Source of the DNA: Cruorifilaria tuberocauda
Taxonomy: Eukaryota; Nematoda; Chromadorea; Rhabditida; Onchocercidae
Assembly (NCBI GenBank): GCA_013365365.1
Contig: JABVXU010000171.1
Coordinates: 42,565 to 106,564, forward strand
Length of the DNA stretch: 64,000 bases
Direction of reading: 5' to 3'
In this document: piece by piece, positions 1 to 13,149 of the stretch
Layout: each line of letters starts with the position of its first letter
Numbering within the stretch: the stretch's first letter is position 1
The notes under the pieces: generated by a model
Seen by the model: only the letters and a program-made list of their open reading frames with translations
What the model was told of the DNA's origin: nothing
Database searches by the model: none
Made by a program: the position numbers and the translations under genes

Positions 1-839
1 TTCTTCAGCATTTAAATTATGATTGGAGAAAACAACAGGGAATTACCTAATTAGTGATTCTCTGTTTGGTAATGAATTACCATTTTCAAATTGCTGCATA
101 CTCATAATATATCACATTGTTTGTTAATTGAACTTTAAATCGTTCATTTTAATTGTTCAAGAATTAATTTATGTGATAAAAAATCCTTTGGCATTGATTT
201 TTCAGTCGATATTTTATAAAATAATATTAAATACTTTCCGATTATCTGTAAATTTTATAAAATTGCAGTGAAATGACTTATAAACTGTCTAAATGATAAA
301 AGAAATGATGGAGATTAATTATCATAATTAAATTAACTCTTCTTCAATGGTTCAAATTGCACTTTTCATCAACAATCAGTTTCCTCAATCAAACTCTAAT
401 CACAGTATCTGTGAACTGTTGACTTCTATTATTTTCCATATACAATAATATTGTTAATTAAATTAGCTTATAATATTCAGTTCTTTTTTTGAAATTTCGA
501 TATCAAATATTGCAATTTGCAATTACTGCTATTCATTGATTAGCTTTTTCGCATTTCATCGAATGGGAAGGGAAGAAGACGGAAGTAAAAGACGTGAAGT
601 AGGCGGAAGTACGCTTCAAGCCTATTGCATTTATTTAATTTACATTTCTTTCTTTCCACTTAACCAAATTTTAAGCCTTTTAATATATATATATGTGTGT
701 GTGTGTCTGTATAATATACCTGCACATACCTTTCTACCGTCAATCTTACCTCATTTACTTGACCTTTCCACTTCAATCATTTCAAAATTCTCATATTATT
801 ATATCTTTAATAACAAATCTTTCCATTGATAGATACAAT

Positions 840-862
840 TTCTCTCTCTCTCTCTCTCTCTC
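840..862. repeat. (CT)n microsatellite
   Basis: An uninterrupted run of CT dinucleotides of about 22 bases in non-coding DNA. Confidence 0.9.
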
Positions 863-3800
863 GAATAAAAGAGATAAACATCATGTGTAACTGTTAAAAG
901 AACAACCGGTTAAAAGAGCTGAAGTGAAGAGAAGTAGGGATAGGAGAAAGATAAGAGAGAAAAGAAAATTAATAAATTAAAAAGGAAAAGAATGAAATAA
1001 GGGTTTTTTTGTTGCATTTTAAAAAGTTAAAAATGCTTACTGAAGGAAAAGCGCTAAACGACAAGGATAAATAGAAAGTTACAAGAGAGAGAGAAAGAGG
1101 AAGAGAGAGGGAAATATCTTCCAATAAACATAGGAAATTCATCAATCGTTCTATTTTCCTCATTGTTTGGTAAAAAATTTTATCCAAAAAGACAAGATGT
1201 GATATATTGGCAATAAATTCAAATTTGCTAATTTAATCGTAAAATTTCCGGCAGAAATTCGATCATTCATTATTCACGCGTAACATGATAATTAATGTTA
1301 AAATTTGATTATTTAATCTAAAATTCTCCTCAAAAAAGAACAGAATGATTTAACAAATTCAATTAATTAATTGCTATTAGATGGCTTGGCATCAAATTTT
1401 AATTTTATAAGAGAAAATTCTTTTCAAATGTCAACTTTTTTTAAAACCTTTTTTTCCCTAACATTTATAAAATGATATGAAAAAGGGAAATTATCCATTA
1501 AAATTGAATGTTCTCATGCGAATCAATCTTATTTACTTTATCAATTTAAATTTAATTCAATTTCAAACGATGAATGATTGATTATTTCAGAAGTTAATAT
1601 TTTCAGTTAAGCTACATTTTAAATATTTTTTTTATATTAATAAATTTTGGCGCAGTTATTTCTCACTAATCATTAAGTATTTGAATTTCATCATAATCGA
1701 AATGAGTAATTTTTGACAGATAGTACTGTTTCACTACTATATAAGTTATCAAATTTGAGATCAGTAAGTTAGAGTTTTCATTAATTTATAAGCGATCTTC
1801 TGAGAGTTACAACATAATAGTTACCATCAATTAATTTTCTTTTATAATTAATCAGTTTAAAGAAAAAAATGTTTATTATTGTTCCTTATTGTTTCAGTAT
1901 TAAATTATTATCTCACACTGTATCCAAGTAGGTGAAGAGGCAATTATATTATAAGTAGTAGGTAATGGTACCATCATTACTACTACCTTTACTACCATTT
2001 TCTCACTGGTATAACTCTTCCGGTACCACTTCATTCATGTTCATATCGTTTGCAGATTAGATCAAATTACATTCATGTACATACACAAACAGTAATCATT
2101 CTTAATTGTACACAAATTTGCTGAAATATTCCAGTTCTTTTCCCTTTAAATCTCTCTCTCTCCCTCTTTTTCTCTCTCCCTGTGTTTTTTCTTAATTACA
2201 TTAATTACTTTCTTTTTCTTTGTTTTTTTAGAAAAGGGAAGGAAGTTTTTTTCCATTCTAAAAATTAAAATTACTAAAAATTTAGTATAAAATACAATTC
2301 AAGTGATACTGTTCAAGTGATGAAGTTAATATTGATATTGATAAAATTAAAATATCAAATTAAGTTATGGAATTTAATTTAAATTTAAAATTAACAGATA
2401 ATTAAAAATTGCAATACGACAAAATATGTATGAAATAATGAAATCTTTCCATTTTTTCTTTTTTTTGGATCAGAAATTGATATTAGTGAAATGTTTCAGG
2501 GGAAGGTTAGCATTTTTATCAATGATTTAATAAAATTTCCGGTTTCTCAAGATGTTGTAAAAATTTATGATAGCTGAAGAGATTTGTTGAGATAAGGTCA
2601 ATCATCTTTTTTTATCATCAATGAATATTACTCGCATTTCTTTCCATATTATTCAATAGCATATTGTTCACGATGGAAATTTCTTCACTTTTTTTTACTT
2701 ATAGATTTATTAAATGAAAATTTCAGATAAATTCTTCCACAGATTATCTTCTCATTTGATATATTGCAATTGAAATGTAAAAAGAAAAATTCACTTATAA
2801 GTCAAATTTAAAATACTTTAAAATTAAAATACTAAATATGATGCACTAAAATTAAAGGCAAGTAAAAGGCATATACATATATATGTAACTTTAACCAGGT
2901 TATCATATCTTATCATGAAATAAACATCATTTGGCTTTTGCTTCGTTTTCTTTTCCTATTAAATCTTTTTTAAATGAACGAAATGTTTTAAGTTGTTTGA
3001 AATGATTAATTTATACAATTATATTATTAATTATTATCTTTTCAATGATTTTACTCAAAGATGGCTGAGTAATTTTATAATTTTCGATGAATATATAATT
3101 AGTCGAAAAAAGGAATTGTAAATGAATAACACTTGAAATGATTGATTGCCTTAATCTTATAGCAACAAGATGTAAGCATTGGAAGAAGCAGTTGACAAAG
3201 TGGAATAGAAATTGAATTGAAGATGGTAATACGATTACTCAGAATGCTATAATCAACATCACATGTTGCTCATCCACTAATACATACATCTAATTGCCGA
3301 AGCTAAGGCCAAAAGCTATTCTTACCATAATTTCATGTAAACAATAATTTATTCTATGCAATTTCTTTCACATTTTGATTTTCATCAATTGATTGAATGA
3401 AATTTCAAAAGGGAATAGTAAAGGTATGAATAGAAAAAACAAATGAAATGAAAAGGATTTTAGTGATAGCAACAAAATGGTAGGAAATTAGTAAATAATT
3501 CTTTCCTTTCTTTGAAAAAATGAAAATTATTAGCTAAACATTATTGCTAATAAAAAAAATTAGAGAAGGATAGGATTGTAAGAGAATAGAAATTATGAAA
3601 GACCAAATGATTTGATAATAATTTTTGGGAATGATAAGAAATCGTATGAAATATTACCGTATTTTATTTTCAAGAAAGAATTATTTGCTTTAATAATTTG
3701 GGTCCAAATTAAGTAATCAAATATATTCAAGGATAAAAGTGAATATAATTCTGTTTTTCAATTTGGTATAATTTTAATTTATACTTTAATTTATACTGTC

Positions 3801-4489
3801 AATTATTTAAAGTTACATAATTTAAATTTTACTTATGAATTTTAAAATTTCTATTAACTTTCCAATATTGTGCAATTATATCAACTTTTATCATTAAACA
3901 CTTTTGATTATTTGATTTCGATTGGAGTTATTTTATTGATATAATTCTGTTAATTGGTTGAAATTAAAATACAGTAAAAGATTTAAAAGTTTAGGGTAAG
4001 AGTATAAAAATTTTCAGAATTAAGCGATTGACTGTAGCCTACAGTCAATTGACATTTTTCAACCACATTTCAATTACTTTACTATCTGAAATAGCTTTTT
4101 AACTTAAACTCTTTAATGATTATTTCTACTCAAAAACCAAAAAACAAAGTACATTTACTGTAAAAATTTAAATTAAGCAAAAAGAAAAGAAATATAGAAA
4201 TAATGGAAGAAATATCGAAAAAACAAAAAATCAAGTATTATTGCAAAACTTTCAATTATTTTTGAAAGAGAGAAAAAATTTAGTTTCACTTAAGTTATCA
4301 ATCAATTTCCTATTCCATTTTCTTTTTATAAGTTGACAATGTTATCGTTTTATGAGGAAAAAAAGGAAGAATCATTAAGTATGCAAAGAAAGGAACAATA
4401 GGTCATAGGACAAAGGGAACTTTCAATACAAAAGATCGGGAGGTTTTTTATTTCTCTCTTTATGGGTGGTAAAATTGATTGATCGGTTA

Positions 4490-4830
4490 AATATTGTGAG
4501 AAAATTTTCGGCATCCTGTTGTATGATGAATGTTTGTGGTATGTTATTGTATGAAGAATGCTTGAGGTATTTTATTGTTGAGGAATACTTCTAGTATGCT
4601 ATTGTATGAAGAACATTAGCATTTAGGATGTCTTTTCGCGTGAGGAATACTTAATATTAACCGTAGCTCTCTATATAAGCCATGAAAGATGACAAAACAT
4701 TGTAAATATACTTTTTCTAATCATGATTTTGATTACTGATAATTAAACATGGGATAACGTTATTTTTCGACATATAACCGGGATTTAATCCGGAAAATTA
4801 AGAAATGAAACTGGCAGAATTAAAGAATGC
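4490..4830 (+). mobile_element. Possible LTR fragment of a retrotransposon
   Basis: This patch differs from the flanking A/T-rich DNA. It contains about five degenerate copies of a roughly 28-bp unit built around GTATGAAGAATG (4515-4650), then a TATA-like CTCTATATAAGCC (4670-4682), and about 70 bases later a run ending AAACA followed by TGGGATAACG (4746-4760), which has the form of an LTR end next to a tRNA primer-binding site. An imperfect CCGGGATTTAATCCGG palindrome follows. No polyprotein frame and no second LTR is visible, so a solo or truncated LTR is the most that can be claimed; the family (Pao/BEL would be usual in nematodes) is a guess. Confidence 0.3.
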
Positions 4831-5912
4831 ATTCATTTCATAGACACTTGGGAAAACCGAGCAAAGAAATGATTGTTTTCCAAATTTAATTCAGTTTCCG
4901 TTCCATCCAAATAAATGTAAGTGGAGAAAACATACAAGTTTATCAATTTAACAATTCTGACATCACAAATCATTTTTAGTATTTCAATTCAATCAAAGTA
5001 AATATCTTTATTTATATGCTGCAATCATACAAAAAAATGATTTCAAAAATTGCAAATTTTAAAAGTTTGAATTTCTTTTGAAATTTAATGAAAAGTAATT
5101 TTTTTTGCGATATATTATTCATTAGCAAATTTATATTATGAGCAAAATTACAATATAAAAAATTCTACTTGATATGATTATCAGTAATATATTATTATAT
5201 ACGATCACGTCAAATGTCCACGTATCATACTTAAATGTATATAAATATTGTTGCAAATTAATTTCTGATACTTACGCATTAAAATATTTTGGGCATAAAA
5301 AAAGAACTGAAGTAATTATAATATTAAAAACAAAAACTGTATTATAAACATTTTTTAAAATTTTTTTTAAATTATTTAATTAGTAATTCTTTTATTTCAT
5401 GGTGATGTTATGACTTTTTAAAGCATTTTAAAGAAACAAAACTTAATGTGCAAAGTTGAAAAGGAGAAAAATTTAAAAATTATCATTGCATTTAATGATT
5501 TCAACATTACCATGTGCTTTTTTCCCCGTTGACCTTTTAGCATTACATTACAACACGATTTGTTGCTAATTTAATGATAATTAGTAATAATTAATATGCA
5601 TTAAATTATTTCGTTCTAAATTTCTTATGAAATTTTTTCCAGCATCAATTTAATAATTCTTTTTAAAAATTCCGAATATTCTCAATATTCATCAATGAAT
5701 AAATAATTATTTCATTCTACAATAATAAATCGTTTGAATTTATCATCTCATCTTACCATCATCATTTCACATCGCTATTTTTATCATCATCATTATCATC
5801 ATCTTGATAATTGAGCCGGCTATCATAAAAGAAGCAAAAAAGAGCTTTAAAAATAGGTGGAAAAAAAGGTAAGAAAACCTTGGAGATAAGAAGATCAATT
5901 ATGTACAGTAAA

Positions 5913-5930
5913 AAGAGAGAGAGAGAGAGA
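5913..5930. repeat. (GA)n microsatellite
   Basis: Short GA dinucleotide run in a purine-rich, non-coding stretch. Confidence 0.8.
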
Positions 5931-7649
5931 AAAAAAGAATAACACTAACTATCAAATCACATTCTTTTCTTTTTCTTGCTTTTTTTAAAAAATCTAACCA
6001 TTCAAAATTTTTTGAAAAAAAATAAAAGAAAAAAGAAAAGAGAGAGATGAAAAATGGATAATTTTTTGAGGTGTAGAGTTGAAAAAAGAAAAGAAAAGGT
6101 TCCTTTTTTCACCTTTTGTATATCAATCAAACCTCTCTCTCTTCTAAATAATACAATAATACAATACAGTGAAGGGAGCAGAAAATTGAGCGGAAATAAT
6201 TTGCCTATGTTTAATTCTCATAACGGTACACAAAGGAAGAATAAATGAATGAAATGGAATGATGATAATGACCAGATGACAGTATCTTTTCTTTTTTATT
6301 GAAAAAAAAATTAATTTTAAAAATTTGCTATTTAAATTATGAATTAAAGATATAAGGAAATATTTGAAATGAGATGAAAAACAAAGAAAATAATAATTGA
6401 AATTCATGCCATCCTATTAAAAATAATTATGTAAATAATGATCATTTTGCATCAGAAAATAGATATATATTCATTACTAATATTCATTCTCATCATAGAT
6501 CGTAGTGTTATCACCGAATTTTTATGAATTGGATGAATGTATTTCAATTCATTACCAATGGATTCAATTAAACCATGAAATGAATAAATGATGATCATTA
6601 TGAATACTATTATCGTTTGTTTAACATTATTCAAATGGATTTAAACCATTTAAACAAAATCACTGAAATAAAAATTTTGAATTCTGTGTTCAAATCTTTA
6701 CCCAATGAATTTTATTAAATATAGTAAATGGTGGAAATTTTTTAATTTCAAAATTTTCTTTTTTTTAAATTCATTAATACACGGATTAGTTCATTGCAAC
6801 ATTTGGTACTTCTTTACAGCTCGTAAATAGCAAATTTCAAAATTATCACCGATGATTCCGTAATTTTACAATCCAATAATCAAATTGTAAAAATACTTGA
6901 TATAAACCTAAAAAACCTTTCACTTCATAGCTAAAAATAATGCAAAAAAATACTTTAAAATTCCTTCATATAGAGATGGCAATGATTTTATGATAATAAA
7001 AAAAAGAAAGGAAAAAGAAAAGGAAACAAATTTCCATTAAACTACCTGCATCACATCATAATTTCCTCTTTTCTTCATTTATACAAGATACGTACTTAAA
7101 TAGAGCATATACTATTGAAATCAATTAAAATTATTTTATTTGACGGTGCCTACTAAGTTGCTAATTTGCTAATTCTATTAGAGTAACTTTCATTCTGAGC
7201 GAAATTGGATGGAAATGAAAACGATTTTCATTATCTTTTTTCTCTTCATTCTAATATTTGAATGCATAAAAGAAATCACTTTTTCTTAATTTACATTCAG
7301 CTTTATGATATGATTTGATGTACATGTTGTATGTACGTAGTCCGGGAAAAAAATATTTAAATCCAAAAAAAAAAAACAAAGTGGTAGGCAAATGAAATAT
7401 GAAAGATGTTAAATGCTTCTTCTCAATTTGGAAAAATATCTAAAATCTTTGCAATTCCAAAAGAAAATGCATTTTTTTTTCAGTATTTCACATAAACCTC
7501 CTAAATTAGGATCTTCAATTAGAGGAATCATTATACATATGTGTTAAGTATTCCATTTCAATTCTAATAAAGTACAACAAGAAAGACTGATGTAACAAAC
7601 AACAATTTGCTGATTTGCAATCAAAACAATTCTTTTTTCCAATTATAAT

Positions 7650-10040
7650 TCATTTTTCGTCACTCTCTTTTGTAATCATTTTTTGAATCCAATGATGCTT
7701 CAGAACATCCGCTAACGGTAAACGTTTGCTTGGTTCTTTTTGAAGAAGCTAAAAATTTGATTAAATTTAATTAATTATTAGGATTTAATTATTAAAATTT
7801 AATTAGTTATTAGGAAAAAAATTCCTTCATCAAGAAAATTATAAAATTGTTAATAATTACATTCAAAATTGTTGTATACACAAAACAATAACTTTTTAAC
7901 TGATTGCAATGGCTTTTTTCCACTCTTTTCGATATATTTTATTAGTTTACTAAAAATACTTATCATTGCTAAAATTTAACGTTCATTTTTCTTTAAACGA
8001 AAATTGGAACGTGAAAATAAGCTCTAATTTATCATTTTAAAAGTTTTCCATCATTTTTCAACCATTAATTAATTGATCAAATTAACGATGATGAAAAGTT
8101 CGACAAGTTATTTGCGTAACTTATGGAAAGAAAATCAAGAAAAAAAAAAGAAAAAGCATTGAAACGAACGCTTGTTATGAGATCTTTTGCACCATCTGGT
8201 ACACTATCCGGAATTGTATATCTACAGTTTCGAATATTGTCGAGAGTAAGTTCTACCGACTGAAATATTTAAAGATTGGAATAATTTTACTGTAATGATA
8301 GTGTAAATGATACGATATATTGAATGTAATTTGAAAAATATTAGTAATTAACACATGATTTTAATGTGATTTACCACAATATTTCAAGATCATCCATTTG
8401 TTAATTACACTTATAAATTTTGGATGCATTCAAACTAATGTTAGTGTTTCTGTGTGTTTAATTTCAGAATATTAAAAGTGCTGCCATTAGGATTCTGTAC
8501 GCGAAATTAAGTTGATTAAATTTTACACATTGATATGTAATAAAATTCAAAAAATAAAAAAGCGAAAATTTAATTCCGTTTACTTTATTCTACGTAACAT
8601 TTCTTTCTGAGAAACTGCAGATTAATTCTATAGTTAGTATGATAAGACGGAATCAAATATTTCTTTTACCTTAGCTTCAAATGCAGGCCTACCAACTAAA
8701 AATTCATAGAGTATAACACCCAATGACCAATTATCAACTTTTGAATCATGCGTTTTATCGGGTGCCACTTCTGGTGCTATGTAATCCAACGTACCACACA
8801 CGATATTTCGTCTAAACAAAAAAAAAGAACAAAATGTTTTTGAAAATTTTCATTAAATGTGACAGTTTTAACTATTTTTAAAATAGATAAGCGGTAAATG
8901 TAAATTAAATGATTGAAATGCGATATTTTCTAATTTCAAATAAATTGAAGGAACAAATTTCTTCGGTAGAATTTTCCCTTCAAAAAAAATATTTCACAGA
9001 GCGCGAAATAAATTGCTACACTCGACAGTTGTTGGGAAAAGTTTTAAAATAATTGGAAATTCTAATATTGAGATGAAATCAATGATCATTATAATTCTGA
9101 GACTAACAAACAATAACTAAATAATACCTTGATGAAGGTTCATGTACTGACCACCCAAAATCGGATATTTTCAAATCACCATTTGCACTAATAAGAACAT
9201 TTTCAGGTTTCAAATCTCGATGTATCACTTTCTTATCTTGACAATATTCCATAGCTGATGTCAATTGATACATGTATTTAGCAGCTAATTCGGGTGGGAA
9301 TGTTTTCATCTGAATAAAAATTTTGCTTATTAACAAAATGAAAATGAATTTATATAATATCATTAATTTTAAAATGATTATCAACTGAATTAAATTTGAA
9401 AAAATCAAAAAAATGTGAACAAAATAGATTGAACTTTAAACAATCCATCGATACCACTTGAAGTTGTTGAAAGACATTTCCTTTCGGAGCAAATTCTAAC
9501 ACTAAATAGACGCATTCTTCATCATGAAAATAACCATATAAGCGAAGAATATTCCGATGCCTAAACTTAATATACATAAACATCATCAAAAGTTTACCTA
9601 TACCGCCTTTACCAACAAGTTATCTTTATTTTTTAGAGAAAATAAACAAACATTGAAATATGCCAATTCTCATCTATTCGTGTAATATTAGGGTAAAAGG
9701 TCAGATAGTAATGTATCGCGCAAAACACTTCATTTAAAATTCCAATTTTAGTTTCAAATATCTACCTTAAATGAAACTGAATTTCAATTTCACGTCGTAA
9801 TTGCAATTTCAAATTATTGTCCTCCAATTGTGATTTATACACGGCTTTAATAGCAACGACAAATTTGGATTCAATTTCTCGAGCCAAATATACACTTCCA
9901 AATCTACCTTTACCCAACTGTCGGCCAATATCGAAATCTTTCAACGACCATTGACGAGTTTTTGGTCGTACATCAACAACAGAACAAACCTCATTAAACT
10001 TAGTGACAAGATCCTCATCATCTGATAATTGTTCATCCAT
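7650..10040 (-). CDS. Divergent Aurora kinase (Ser/Thr kinase)
   Basis: Six exons, all in phase: 9766-10040, 9455-9560, 9128-9309, 8670-8811, 8170-8259, 7650-7748; about 297 aa. Aurora kinases drive centrosome, spindle and chromosome-passenger steps of mitosis. Visible: glycine loop GKGRFG (about 43-48), VAIK lysine 65, alpha-C Glu 84 in LRREIEIQ, the Aurora signature [21 protein letters not shown] (157-164), [13 protein letters not shown] (177-189), [10 protein letters not shown], and a C-lobe ending WIQKM near residue 286. The start is the first ATG, 7 nt behind an acceptor (TTTCACAG at 10048), so the mRNA is probably trans-spliced. The hinge (APKGNVF) and SSRR before CGT look closer to Aurora A than B. 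Odd: the activation loop reads RRNIVCGT, lacking the Thr normally phosphorylated (see findings). The exon-2 donor could lie 3 nt earlier, removing one residue. It sits 133 bp behind the stop of the upstream gene. Confidence 0.9.
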
Positions 10041-10046
10041 AGAATT

Positions 10047-10050
10047 CCTG
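10047..10050 (-). promoter_or_regulatory. Probable trans-splice acceptor of the Aurora gene
   Basis: TTTGTTTCACAG precedes GAATTCT-ATG. Joining it to the upstream donor at 10231-10232 would put the kinase out of frame, so a spliced-leader acceptor in an operon is the better reading. Confidence 0.55.
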
Positions 10051-10180
10051 TGAAACAAAAAGAAGTTTACAATCCAATGAGAAATCTTAAAAATTTAAAC
10101 ATAACATTATAAAAAATGCGAATAACATTTTATCCAACAGTATTAAGACCTATTTTAAAAAGAGTTCTAAGACTTATTTT

Positions 10181-10792
10181 TTAAATCATAAGTCTTAATA
10201 CTAAATCACCATAAAAACAACTTATGAATTTACCTGCAGATGGAATGTTAGAAGATAAATGAAAGAACGATTTGTACAGATCCACATCTACATTATCTCG
10301 AAGATCAAAAAAACATTCAAAAGAAAGATCTGGAGAAAATTTGATGTTTTTCGCATTAATTTCCAATTGCTTCACAAAATTAACTACATTTTCGTATTTC
10401 GAATGGAAAATTTATTAATTTAAAAGCGCTATAAATGCATACAAATATATAATTTATTTGAAAAATATGTCATTTCCCATTTCAAAGGATCTCATTCACT
10501 TTTCAAAATTAATTCAGAATTTTACGCCATAAATTTTTGAATTTTATTAACTTTTGCCATATTTCTCGAATATTCTAACTTCAATTTCTGAAATAATTCG
10601 AGATTTGCAAAACTTCAGACATATGAAAATGATTCTCCTTGCATTTCCACTTGTTACTTCATTTTCGACATGAAAAATACTAGTGGAAATGCCAAAAGTA
10701 TCATCAATACATTCTTCTATCAAATCCCAATCTTTTATTTCTTTAAACTGGCATAAATATTCCGAAAATAATGAATATCTCAACGTTTCCAT
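10181..10792 (-). CDS. Unknown 147-aa protein, first gene of a likely operon
   Basis: Two exons, 10552-10792 and 10181-10383, joined in phase (AAA A|TT gives Lys-Ile). The ATG at 10792 opens METLRYSLFSEYLCQF and lies about 20 nt behind a possible acceptor (TTTCATCAG). The chain is acidic to neutral, with no signal peptide, membrane segment or motif I recognise; I cannot assign a family. A good donor (CTGCAG|GTAAAT) lies inside the last exon about 17 codons before the stop, so a different C-terminus is possible, but splicing from it to the kinase acceptor breaks the kinase frame. Its close tandem position to the Aurora gene suggests co-transcription. Confidence 0.55.
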
Positions 10793-11763
10793 TTATGTAT
10801 ATTTTCAAACTGTCTGATGAAATAATTATTATCATACGTGGCATAAGATTTAGTGATCATCTGAATGCTTAATTCAAATAGATCAATATTTTATATGAGA
10901 AACAAAAGATAGGGATGTGTTTTTAATTTCAAAACATATCCATGCATATATTTTAAATTAATATGAAATAGATGAGTAATAACTTTATAAAATATCTGAA
11001 ATTGATATCTATGCTCGGTTTATTCAGCTCCTGTCGTGAATGACGGTACGAGAAAGAATATGATCACAAATCGTGGTTAAATCAATATTTCAAAATTCAC
11101 TAGTAAAATTCCTGGAATCTTTTGTAACGCAAAATTTAAATATTAAATAATATCAAATTTTACACAGTGTATAACTGGACCAGAAAATTATCAAAAAAAA
11201 TAATCATATATTGTTCCATATTAATCAGTTACATCAACCACTGTAAAAAAAGTCGGAAAACTCTTGAATTCCTTTAAAATAATTAAATTGGAGTGAAGCA
11301 TAAATAACTTTCACGTACTATCAATAAAATAGAAATCAATCAACGGTTTCGAAAATATAAACTTTCCTAGAGGTATTATTTCTGTATCTACAATACACAA
11401 AAGGAACAAAAATGTAAATGCCTTTGTTTAAATCCTGTGCTTAAAAAATAGCAAAGAAAAAATTGATTAGATAACAGGATGGCGGGCCAGAAATGATGTA
11501 AACATTAGATTCCTTAAAAAGGCTTCTATCAAACTTTCAACTTTTAAGCATCAATGGAGAAAAGAAGCCCATAAGATGAAAATTATTTTTAAAAAACAAA
11601 AGATAAATAGTAGCACATTTGTACATCAGAATGAAATATACAGAAAATTATTGCTTGGAATTGTTAAGTGATTTTATTCTGAAAATGTAATGCACCCAAA
11701 TCCTTGAATACTCGAACTTCCAAGTGATTCCAGATGAAACATTCATTTTAGCAGAAATTCATT
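10793..11763. other. Intergenic spacer, nothing recognised
   Basis: AT-rich spacer between the MADF gene and the operon, both on the minus strand; it should hold the 3' UTR of the former and the promoter of the latter, but no defined element is visible. Confidence 0.5.
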
Positions 11764-13141
11764 TCATATCATCTTTAACTTCCAAAGAATGATCTGCCTC
11801 TGTTTTCATGGCCAATAAATCCGACCTATAATGTGATATAAAGTGATGATGTCTCTTATTCATGCCCAGAACTTACATAAAGCACAAAACACCGAATGGA
11901 TGAGATTGTACGAAGATTCCTTACTGAAATGAGAAATCTTACATTACCTATCATTTGGGCAGTTATCATCTTCCGATTCGCTTTCGAGAACTGTTGAATG
12001 AATCGCAGAATCATCGTCTGATTCACTATCCAAAACTATTGGTTGAACTGTCCTTGGACGTCTGAAAAAACCACTTTCTCAACTTTAAATTCGTTGTAAT
12101 AGAAGGCTGATAAAACAGTTATTTGTATGGTAAGTGATAATTCGAAACTAGTGAATATCAAAAATGATTAAACTATTCACTTTCTATAAATAAGTTTTTT
12201 GAAGAGCGAAGTTCAATGACAAGTTTTGGGAATTTCTTTAAATCTTGAATAACTCTTTTAAATTGGATATCCAAACATTGCATTAAACTTACACTGGCCC
12301 CAACGTATTGGCCGCATATTATATCTACATAATCCTGTATTTCGTTTAGGATTTTTCGGTTGAGTGAAGAAAAATATTTTTTCTTTTATTTTATTTATAC
12401 TTAAAAATCTTATTCTGCTTATTTATATTCAAAAAAGGAAAATTTTGAGAAGTTTTTAACAGGAAAAAGAAAGAAAGAAAAGTTACGCTTTATAATCATC
12501 AAGAAATGGATTGAGAAATGCAAGCGAATCGAAATATTTTGCGCAAGAACTCCTCAAAGGGGGAGTGCCTTGGATTCTTCTTAATGTTCGATCCCGAGTA
12601 TAAGCGAATTTCAGCTTATTCCATCTCCTACGACATCCATCATCTAAATTATTAAACGATGATATCATTGGTGATGATACCAGGAAAGTTCGGGAAAGAA
12701 TCGATTATACTAATCATTGTAGTTATTCAATATTTTTCTCGTAAAACATCACTTCCAATGTCAATGTATACAAACATATTCAATCTACTTGTTAAGAAAT
12801 TGAAGCTGGCCAGTAACTTCAGAAATGAGGTGTTTTTGAATTTATATGAATTTTTGATATAAATCTGCTGCATAAATTCCATTTCTCAGCACTTTTGACG
12901 TCATTTATCAGTTTTAATTTGTAAACAAGTAGACTGAAAATTAATTGAAAATTCCTTCAAAAAAAATATGCGAAGAGAAATCACCGTTAATATCATGCCC
13001 TCGTTGCTGCATACACTTTGCAACGGCCTGCCATGCCTTCTCACGTCTTGAACCTCGTTTTTGATAACCCTTCATACGTATATCATAAATTATAGGATGT
13101 GCTTTTACTACTTCGATGAGATCATCGAAAATCGTTGACAT
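11764..13141 (-). CDS. MADF-domain protein
   Basis: Four exons in phase: 12985-13141, 12487-12643, 11948-12061, 11764-11825; about 164 aa. MADF is a Myb/SANT-like DNA-binding helical domain. It fills the first 95 or so residues: LIEVVKAHPIIYDIRMKGYQ, REKAWQAVAKCM, then after the first intron RRRWNKLKFAYTRDR, with the spaced tryptophans and the RWxxLR-like third helix. The tail is acidic, with two similar LDSESDDD / LESESEDD segments, and ends SLEVKDDMK. No BESS motif is evident. The ATG lies 8 nt behind an acceptor (TTATTTCAG), again suggesting trans-splicing. It probably acts in the nucleus as a transcription regulator; the target is unknown. Confidence 0.8.
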
Positions 13142-13149
13142 GGTGAAAC

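Larger units (their letters stand above)
1..7649. other. Gene-free AT-rich stretch
   Basis: I find no exon chain on either strand here; the open frames are short, low-complexity and without splice-site support. The stretch holds pyrimidine/purine simple repeats (CT at 840-862, GA-rich at 1083-1110, CT-rich at 2150-2185, GA at 5913-5930) and one LTR-like patch near 4490-4830. It may be intergenic or part of a long intron of a gene outside the window. Confidence 0.5.

Noticed and set aside
9766..10383. Fusion of the upstream unknown protein to the Aurora kinase by splicing 10232 to 10047
   Set aside because: The joined phase reads the kinase exon in the wrong frame and soon hits a stop.
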